Positions 54,928 through 60,685 of a DNA stretch of 60,685 nucleotides are shown here, one piece after another. The DNA is taken from the NCBI GenBank assembly GCA_947475685.1, contig CANJNC010000018.1:1-60685 (forward strand), written 5' to 3'. Position 1 is the first letter of the stretch, and each line of letters begins with the position of its first letter. The notes below the pieces were generated by a model. It was not told the DNA's origin. It saw nothing but the letters and a program-made list of their open reading frames with translations, and ran no database searches. The stretch comes from Comamonadaceae bacterium (GTDB taxonomy: Bacteria; Pseudomonadota; Gammaproteobacteria; Burkholderiales; Burkholderiaceae_C). The translations under genes were made by a program, and so were the position numbers.

Positions 54928-56142
54928 ATGACACCACATTTCCCTATTTATATGGACTACAGCGCCACCAATCCAGTGGACCCTAGAGTCGTAGATGCGA
55001 TGATCCCTTGGTTGCGAGAGCATTTTGGAAACCCCGCTTCAAGAAGCCACGCCTGGGGATGGGAGGCGGAGGAGGCGGTAGAAAACGCTCGCAAAGAAGT
55101 TGCCAATCTGATTGGAGCAGATCCAAGAGAGATTATTTGGACCTCGGGTGCCACAGAGTCCAACAATTTGGCGCTCAAAGGTGCCGCCAATTTTTACGCG
55201 TCCAAAGGCAAACACTTGATCACGGTTAAAACCGAGCACAAGGCTGTCTTGGACACCATGCGTGAGTTGGAGAGACATGGCTTTGAGGTGACTTATTTGG
55301 ATGTCCAAGCCGATGGCTTGCTGGATTTGGATGTGTTTAAACGTGCCATTCGCCCCGATACCATTTTGGCCAGTGTCATGTTGGTCAACAACGAAATAGG
55401 TGTCATTCAAGACATGTCATCCCTGGGTGCCATCTGCCGTGAGAAGGGCGTTATTTTCCATGTGGATGCAGCCCAAGCGACGGGTAAAGTTGAGATCGAT
55501 TTGAACGTGTTGCCCATTGATTTGATGAGCCTGGCTTCACACAAAACATATGGTCCAAAGGGCATTGGTGCACTGTACGTCAGAAGAAAACCCAGGATTC
55601 GTCTTGAGGCGCAAATTCATGGCGGCGGTCATGAGCGCGGCATGAGAAGTGGAACACTGCCTACCCATCAAATCGTAGGCATGGGGGAAGCTTTTCGTTT
55701 GGCCAAATTGGAGATGGAGCAAGACAACGCCAAAGCCACCGAGCTGCACCAAAGGTTGCTCGCAGGACTGAGCGATCTAGAGCAAGTCTTTGTCAATGGA
55801 CACCTTCATAAGCGTGTGCCCCATAACCTCAACATAAGCTTTAACTTTGTGGAGGGAGAGTCGTTGATCATGGGCATCAAGGGCTTGGCTGTTTCTTCTG
55901 GCTCTGCATGCACGTCAGCTTCCCTTGAGCCCAGTTACGTCTTGCGCGCCTTGGGTCGAAGCGATGAGTTGGCGCACAGCAGTTTAAGAATCACCTCGGG
56001 CCGTTTCTCAACGGTGCAAGAGATTGACTTTGCCATTGAGACGATTCGACTGAATGTCAATAAATTAAGAGAATTAAGCCCCCTTTGGGAAATGTACAAA
56101 GACGGTATTGATTTAAGTACGATTAAATGGGCCGCTCATTGA
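54928..56142 (+). CDS. iscS: Cysteine desulfurase IscS
   Basis: IscS takes sulfur from cysteine and gives it to IscU. The 404-residue PLP enzyme shows [54 protein letters not shown] with the PLP Lys, and [20 protein letters not shown] with the active Cys. ATG 54928 is used. It lies 36 bases after iscR. Confidence 0.97.
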   Translation: MTPHFPIYMDYSATNPVDPRVVDAMIPWLREHFGNPASRSHAWGWEAEEAVENARKEVANLIGADPREIIWTSGATESNNLALKGAANFYASKGKHLITVKTEHKAVLDTMRELERHGFEVTYLDVQADGLLDLDVFKRAIRPDTILASVMLVNNEIGVIQDMSSLGAICREKGVIFHVDAAQATGKVEIDLNVLPIDLMSLASHKTYGPKGIGALYVRRKPRIRLEAQIHGGGHERGMRSGTLPTHQIVGMGEAFRLAKLEMEQDNAKATELHQRLLAGLSDLEQVFVNGHLHKRVPHNLNISFNFVEGESLIMGIKGLAVSSGSACTSASLEPSYVLRALGRSDELAHSSLRITSGRFSTVQEIDFAIETIRLNVNKLRELSPLWEMYKDGIDLSTIKWAAH

Positions 56143-56166
56143 GGTCCGGTTACAGGAGAAATCAAA

Positions 56167-56559
56167 ATGGCATATAGCGAAAAAGTGGTCGATCATTACG
56201 AAAATCCTCGCAACGTGGGCTCCTTTGACAAGGGAGATGACACGGTGGGGACAGGCATGGTGGGGGCACCTGCGTGTGGCGACGTGATGAAGTTGCAAAT
56301 CAAGGTCAATCCTTTAACTGGGGTCATTGAGGACGCAAGATTCAAGACCTATGGCTGTGGCTCTGCAATTGCATCCTCATCCTTGGTCACGGAGTGGGTC
56401 AAAGGCAAGACGCTGGACGAGGCGGCGTCTTTGAAAAACAGTCAGATTGCAGAAGAGTTGGCTTTGCCGCCTGTAAAGATCCATTGTTCCATCTTGGCAG
56501 AAGATGCCATCAAGGCAGCGGTGGATGATTACAAGAAAAAACACCACACCGTTGCATGA
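56167..56559 (+). CDS. iscU: Fe-S cluster scaffold IscU
   Basis: The 130-residue scaffold carries the three cluster Cys: PACGDVMKLQ, YGCGSAIASSS and KIHCSILAEDA. LPPVKIHCS contains the LPPVK motif that HscA recognises. CAGGAG precedes ATG by 9 bases. Length is normal and it follows iscS by 24 bases. Confidence 0.97.
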   Translation: MAYSEKVVDHYENPRNVGSFDKGDDTVGTGMVGAPACGDVMKLQIKVNPLTGVIEDARFKTYGCGSAIASSSLVTEWVKGKTLDEAASLKNSQIAEELALPPVKIHCSILAEDAIKAAVDDYKKKHHTVA

Positions 56560-56597
56560 ACCTCTAAGACTTCACAAAACTTGATAGAGATATTTAT

Positions 56598-56921
56598 ATG
56601 GCAGTAACTCTGACTGAATCCGCCGCTCGGCATGTAAGCCGCTACATCTCCAAAAGAGGGCATGGCGTGGGTGTTCGCCTTGGTGTGAAGACGACCGGAT
56701 GTTCGGGTCTGGCGTATATGTTGGAATACGTGGATGAATTGAGCGCTGAAGATGTGATTTTTGAAGATCAAGGGGTGAAGGTTTTGATCGATCCCAAAAG
56801 CTTGGCTTACCTTGATGGCACGCAGTTGGACTTTGTGAAAGAAGGTCTCAATGAGGGCTTTAAGTTCTCCAATCCCAATGAGCGCGACCGTTGTGGTTGT
56901 GGTGAATCCTTCAGGGTGTAA
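56598..56921 (+). CDS. iscA: Fe-S assembly A-type carrier IscA
   Basis: The 107-residue A-type carrier has the three Cys of the family: TTGCSGLAY and RCGCGESF. It delivers clusters, mainly [4Fe-4S], to targets. It is preceded by iscU and followed by hscB, the normal order. The start at 56598 is ATG. Confidence 0.96.
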   Translation: MAVTLTESAARHVSRYISKRGHGVGVRLGVKTTGCSGLAYMLEYVDELSAEDVIFEDQGVKVLIDPKSLAYLDGTQLDFVKEGLNEGFKFSNPNERDRCGCGESFRV

Positions 56922-56941
56922 GAGACTCTGGGAATGTCTGT

Positions 56942-57502
56942 ATGAGTGAGATGCTCCTTGATACCTCAAGTCCTTTGACTCGGGATGATTTCTCACTTTT
57001 TCAATTGCCCCAAACTTTCTTCGTCGATCTAGAAGACCTTGATCGAAGGTGGAAAGCGATGCAAAAGCAAGTGCATCCTGATAAATTCTCCATGGCTGGG
57101 GCCTCGGCACAAAGAGTGGCCATGCAATGGTCAAGTCGCATCAATGAGGCCCACAGGCGCTTAAAGACTCCGCTGACAAGAGCATCTTACTTGTGTGAAC
57201 TTTTGGGCTCCCCCATTGAAGCTGAAAACAATACCGCCATGCCTGAAGCGTTCTTGATTGAGCAGATCACGCTCAGGGAAAGCTTAGATGATGCGCAAAT
57301 CAAAGAAGATTTTGATCGTTTAGAGTCCTTGGTGCAAGCGGGCATTGCCCAAAGGCAAGCACAGTGCGCCTTGTGGCTAGATGGGCTTACTTCGGCGCAG
57401 CCCAAAAATGCGGCGCAAGAGGTTCGTGCGTGGATGTTTTTGGATCGATTTTTACAAGACATCCAAAAGCGCATGGCTCAATTGAGTGAGGTGAACCCTT
57501 AA
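56942..57502 (+). CDS. hscB: Fe-S co-chaperone HscB
   Basis: The 186-residue J-type co-chaperone has an N-terminal J domain ([23 protein letters not shown] in KQVHPDKF) and a C-terminal helical domain that binds IscU. It brings IscU to HscA and stimulates its ATPase. It lies 20 bases after iscA. Confidence 0.95.
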   Translation: MSEMLLDTSSPLTRDDFSLFQLPQTFFVDLEDLDRRWKAMQKQVHPDKFSMAGASAQRVAMQWSSRINEAHRRLKTPLTRASYLCELLGSPIEAENNTAMPEAFLIEQITLRESLDDAQIKEDFDRLESLVQAGIAQRQAQCALWLDGLTSAQPKNAAQEVRAWMFLDRFLQDIQKRMAQLSEVNP

Positions 57503-57614
57503 AAGCATTGAACTTTCATTTGATGGCTTTTTGAGTCCTCTCGCATGTCGCGTTAAGCGATGTTTTATCTTTTACAGTGCCTGCTGTACACTCACCTTTG
57601 GCTTCACATTCATC

Positions 57615-59471
57615 ATGGCTTTACTTCAAATTTCAGAACCAGGGCAAGCGCCTGACCCGCATCAACGCCGTATCGCCATTGGAATAGATTTGGGCACGAC
57701 ACATTCCTTGGTGGCAAGTGTTAGAAATGGAGTACCCGAGTGTTTGCCCGATCCTCAAGGCCGAAACATATTGCCCTCAGCAGTGAGGTATTTGCCCAAT
57801 TCTCGCCGAGCAATTGGGCATGAAGCGTTGCTCTATCAAGTGCTAGACCCTAAAAACACCATTGTGTCTGTCAAACGCTTGATGGGACGTGAACTTTCAG
57901 ACCTGAAGCACATTGACCAATTGCCGTTTGATTTAATTGAGTCTCCTGGCATGGTCTGCATCGATACATTGGAAGGTCCTAAGACGCCCGTGCAAGTCAG
58001 TGCAGAAATTTTAGCCACCTTAAGACAACGGGCCGAAGAAACCTTTGACGATGATATCTATGGTGCAGTCATCACGGTGCCGGCTTATTTTGATGATGCA
58101 CAAAGACAAGCCACCAAGGATGCGGCGAAGTTGGCAGGTTTGAACGTTCTGCGCTTGATCAATGAGCCCACTGCAGCTGCGATTGCGTATGGGCTTGACC
58201 AAGGCTCTCAAGGAATCTATGCCGTTTACGACCTTGGGGGAGGGACTTTTGATATTTCTATTTTGCGCTTGAGCCAAGGCGTGTTTGAGGTTTTGTCTAC
58301 CGGGGGTGACTCTGCCTTAGGTGGTGATGATTACGATCAATGCTTGTCGCAATGGGCTTTACGGGAAAAAGGGTGGACTCTATCTTCATCTGAGGACAAG
58401 TCCGTGATATTGAGTGCGGCAAGACTTGCCAAGGAGTCATTGAGTGTGCATTCAAAGGTCGAATTCTCTGCTGCCTTGTCGATGGGTGTTTTGTCAGTTC
58501 AAGTCAGTAGAGAAGAATTTGAAGAAGCAAGCAAAGAGTTGACCCTCAAAACCTGGGGCTGTGTGAAACAAGCGCTTTTAGACGCGCAGTTAAAGGTCCA
58601 AGACATCAAGGGTGTGGTCATGGTGGGTGGGTCAAGTCGCATGCCACAAATTCAACGCCATGTTCAGCAGTGGTTTCAATCTCAGCCTTTGAATAACTTA
58701 AACCCAGATGAGGTGGTTGCATTAGGGGCTGCCATTCAGGCCAATCAATTGGCTGGCAATAATCCAGATGGAGATTTGCTGCTTTTGGATGTGATACCTT
58801 TGTCCTTGGGCATTGAAACCATGGGCGGGTTGGTTGAGAGAATCATCCCTCGCAACCAAACTGTACCTGTGGCAATGGCGCAAGACTTCACGACCTTTAA
58901 GGATGGTCAAACTGCGCTTGCACTTCATGTCGTTCAAGGAGAGCGTGATTTGGTCAAGGATTGTCGCAGTTTGGCGCGTTTTGAACTCAGGGGTATCCCG
59001 CCAATGGCTGCAGGAGGGGCAAGAATAAGGGTGACTTTTACGGTCGATACCGACGGCTTACTAAGCGTGAGTGCGCAAGAGACCAGTACTCAAATTGAGT
59101 CCAATATTGTGGTTAAACCCAGTTACGGTTTAAGCGATGAGCAGATCACGTCCATGTTGAAGGAGGGATTTGAAACCGCCAAGGAGGACATGTTTGCAAG
59201 ATCTTTGGCTGAGGCCAGGCTTGATGCACAAAGGCTGTATTTGGCAACACAAAGCGCATTGAATGAGGATTCGCACTTACTGAGTACGTCTGAGATTGAA
59301 GAAATTAAAGTTTTGATGCAATCCGTTTCAGATCTCCAGGTATCCGATTCGCCTGAACATATTGAGCAAGGAGTCAAGAGATTGGCGAATGCAACTGAAT
59401 CATTTGCAGCTAAGAGAATGAATCACGGCATCGGTCAAGCCTTGTCTGGTAAACACATTGAGGAAATATGA
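57615..59471 (+). CDS. hscA: Fe-S assembly Hsp70 chaperone HscA
   Basis: The 618-residue Hsp70 shows the ATPase motifs [40 protein letters not shown] and [14 protein letters not shown], and the substrate domain [21 protein letters not shown]. HscA acts on the IscU LPPVK segment to release clusters. ATG 57615 is used; the frame opens at 57531 but those residues are not conserved. It overlaps fdx by 4 bases. Confidence 0.96.
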   Translation: MALLQISEPGQAPDPHQRRIAIGIDLGTTHSLVASVRNGVPECLPDPQGRNILPSAVRYLPNSRRAIGHEALLYQVLDPKNTIVSVKRLMGRELSDLKHIDQLPFDLIESPGMVCIDTLEGPKTPVQVSAEILATLRQRAEETFDDDIYGAVITVPAYFDDAQRQATKDAAKLAGLNVLRLINEPTAAAIAYGLDQGSQGIYAVYDLGGGTFDISILRLSQGVFEVLSTGGDSALGGDDYDQCLSQWALREKGWTLSSSEDKSVILSAARLAKESLSVHSKVEFSAALSMGVLSVQVSREEFEEASKELTLKTWGCVKQALLDAQLKVQDIKGVVMVGGSSRMPQIQRHVQQWFQSQPLNNLNPDEVVALGAAIQANQLAGNNPDGDLLLLDVIPLSLGIETMGGLVERIIPRNQTVPVAMAQDFTTFKDGQTALALHVVQGERDLVKDCRSLARFELRGIPPMAAGGARIRVTFTVDTDGLLSVSAQETSTQIESNIVVKPSYGLSDEQITSMLKEGFETAKEDMFARSLAEARLDAQRLYLATQSALNEDSHLLSTSEIEEIKVLMQSVSDLQVSDSPEHIEQGVKRLANATESFAAKRMNHGIGQALSGKHIEEI

Positions 59472-59809
59472 TGGTTAAGATAAAAATTCTACCCCATGCG
59501 GAATGCTGCCCTGAGGGTAGGGAAATCATGGCTTTGCCGGGGGATATAATTTGTGAAATCTTGCTTGATCATCAAATCAATATAGAGCATGCCTGCGATC
59601 AAAGTTGCGCATGCACAACGTGTCACGTGATCGTGAAAGAGGGTTTTGATAGTCTCAATGAAATGCAAGAAGCAGAAGAGGACTTGCTTGATCGGGCTTG
59701 GGGCTTATCGCCTTATTCAAGATTGAGTTGTCAGGCCATTGTTGGGCAAAAAGAGTTGGTTATTGAAATTCCCAAGTACACCATCAATCACGCCAAAGAG
59801 TTGCATTGA
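59468..59809 (+). CDS. fdx: Isc-type [2Fe-2S] ferredoxin
   Basis: The 113-residue adrenodoxin-type ferredoxin has the cluster Cys in [12 protein letters not shown] plus Cys in RLSCQAIVG. It supplies electrons for cluster building on IscU. GAGG stands 4 bases before ATG 59468, which overlaps the hscA stop; a second ATG at 59471 is possible. It is the last isc gene; no iscX is present. Confidence 0.95.
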   Translation: MMVKIKILPHAECCPEGREIMALPGDIICEILLDHQINIEHACDQSCACTTCHVIVKEGFDSLNEMQEAEEDLLDRAWGLSPYSRLSCQAIVGQKELVIEIPKYTINHAKELH

Positions 59810-59851
59810 AGGTATGCTTGCTCGGTACGTCATATTGTTGGGGGTGGCACC

Positions 59852-60553
59852 ATGAGGCAAGTGGTTTTGGATACGGAGACAACCGGACTGTCCCCGGAAA
59901 ATGGAGACAGAATTTTAGAGATTGGTTGCGTTGAGTTGGTCAACAGAAAACTCACGGGAAACAATCTTCATTTCTACATCAATCCTGAAAGGGACAGTCA
60001 TGAAGAAGCTCTAAAAGTTCACGGGATCAGCAATGAGTTCTTAAAAGATAAGCCCAAGTTTGCTCAGATTTCAAATGATCTGTTAGCGTACTTAAAAGAA
60101 TCACAAGTCATTATTCACAATGCACCATTTGATATTGGATTTTTAAATAAAGAGTTAGATCGTCTTTCTTTGCCAAATATTTCTCAATATGTGACCGGGG
60201 TGATTGATACTTTGTCCATGGCCAAAGAAATTTATCCGGGAAAGAGAAACTCATTGGATGCATTGTGTGATCGATTGGAAGTGGATAACTCAGATCGAAC
60301 CTTGCATGGCGCTTTGCTAGATGCTGAATTGTTGGCCGATGTGTATATCAATATGACCCGAGGACAAGATGCGCTCTTGATCGAAGTTGACCAAACACAA
60401 ACATCTTCAGAAAAATCAAAAAAAGTGGATCTCACTAAGATTGATCTGCCAGTAATTTTCGCCAACCATGATGAGCTGCAAAAGCACGAGGAGGTCATGC
60501 TGCAGATTGATAAGTCAAGTCAAGGAAATAGTGTTTGGAGGCAACTTCATTGA
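59852..60553 (+). CDS. dnaQ: DNA polymerase III epsilon (proofreading) subunit
   Basis: The 233-residue 3'-5' exonuclease has the DEDDh residues: VLDTETTG (Asp, Glu), IHNAPFDIGFLNKEL (Asp) and HGALLDAELLADVY (His, Asp). This is the proofreading subunit of the replicative polymerase. The C-terminal 40 residues are likely the tail that binds the alpha subunit. GGGGGTGG lies upstream of ATG 59852. It is 43 bases after fdx and may be cotranscribed. Confidence 0.95.
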   Translation: MRQVVLDTETTGLSPENGDRILEIGCVELVNRKLTGNNLHFYINPERDSHEEALKVHGISNEFLKDKPKFAQISNDLLAYLKESQVIIHNAPFDIGFLNKELDRLSLPNISQYVTGVIDTLSMAKEIYPGKRNSLDALCDRLEVDNSDRTLHGALLDAELLADVYINMTRGQDALLIEVDQTQTSSEKSKKVDLTKIDLPVIFANHDELQKHEEVMLQIDKSSQGNSVWRQLH

Positions 60554-60594
60554 CATTGGCAATGGTTGCATCTCAAAATTCACTATGCGAAGGA

Positions 60595-60600
60595 TATAAT
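60595..60600 (+). promoter_or_regulatory. -10 box of the tRNA-Val promoter
   Basis: A consensus TATAAT lies 8 bases before the tRNA 5' end. No good -35 is visible at the usual spacing. Confidence 0.55.
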
Positions 60601-60608
60601 CATTACCA

Positions 60609-60683
60609 GGGCGATTAACTCAGCGGTAGAGTGCCACCTTCACACGGTGGAAGTCACATGTTCGATCCATGTATCGCCCACCA
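60609..60683 (+). tRNA. tRNA-Val, anticodon CAC
   Basis: The 75-base cloverleaf has acceptor GGGCGAT/ATCGCCC, D loop with AGCGGTAGA, anticodon stem CCACC/GGTGG with loop TTCACAC (CAC, reads GUG), T arm CATG-TTCGATC-CATG, and encoded ACCA. The window ends two bases later, so further tRNAs or repeats downstream cannot be seen. Confidence 0.95.
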
Positions 60684-60685
60684 AA

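Overview
The window looks like a chromosomal segment of a betaproteobacterium of the order Burkholderiales, most like Comamonadaceae, although its base composition (near 50% GC by eye) is low for that family. The evidence is gene content and order: thrS-infC-rpmI-rplT-pheS-pheT-ihfA-merR-tRNA-Pro, pgeF-phaC-phaA-phaB, a complete isc operon, a Bug-type (TctC) binding protein, and a SWIB protein with a histone H1-like tail. The family assignment is inference; no 16S gene is present.

Layout. Bases 1-2519 are AT-rich accessory DNA: the end of a MAPEG gene, a small membrane protein, a VapBC-like toxin-antitoxin pair between two diverged copies of a ~100-nt repeat, and decayed sequence. Bases 2520-6884 (minus strand) hold a probable operon: Bug binding protein, TPP-dependent decarboxylase-like enzyme, aldehyde dehydrogenase. 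A TPR/glycosyltransferase-like protein (7134-9185) and the SWIB/H1-like protein (minus) follow. Bases 10274-18227 are the translation block thrS to tRNA-Pro, with a probable attenuator before pheS and a non-AUG start for infC. A secreted metalloprotease (18713-20686) lies in an AT-rich stretch. Next, on the minus strand, are soxXYZA (without soxB or soxCD) and a two-gene molybdenum hydroxylase.

Bases 26258-31769 hold an esterase, a Nudix hydrolase, a coupled pair of a cysteine-cluster protein and a GNAT-like transferase, a SET-domain protein, an FAH-family protein and pgeF. Bases 31852-35682 are phaC-phaA-phaB for polyhydroxyalkanoate (PHA) synthesis; phaZ for mobilisation is at 48220-49626. 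Bases 37577-45755 carry the propionyl-CoA to succinyl-CoA route: methylmalonyl-CoA mutase, its chaperone MeaB, a Lon-N protein, both propionyl-CoA carboxylase subunits and a probable epimerase. Then come an aromatic-ring monooxygenase, an RnfB-like ferredoxin, a ring-opening dioxygenase-like protein, an aromatic/aspartate aminotransferase and uvrB. The end is iscR-iscS-iscU-iscA-hscB-hscA-fdx behind a clear IscR-type operator, then dnaQ and tRNA-Val.

Together the genes describe a heterotroph that stores carbon as PHA, uses propionyl-CoA and probably aromatic or branched acids, and has an incomplete local thiosulfate-oxidation set. The less ordinary items are the pheS attenuator, a SoxY lacking the GGCGG arm, the coupled Cys-cluster/GNAT pair beside a SET-domain gene, the H1-like tails on both the SWIB protein and PhaZ, and the repeat-flanked vapBC unit. 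No CRISPR array, intact insertion sequence, phage or rRNA was seen.
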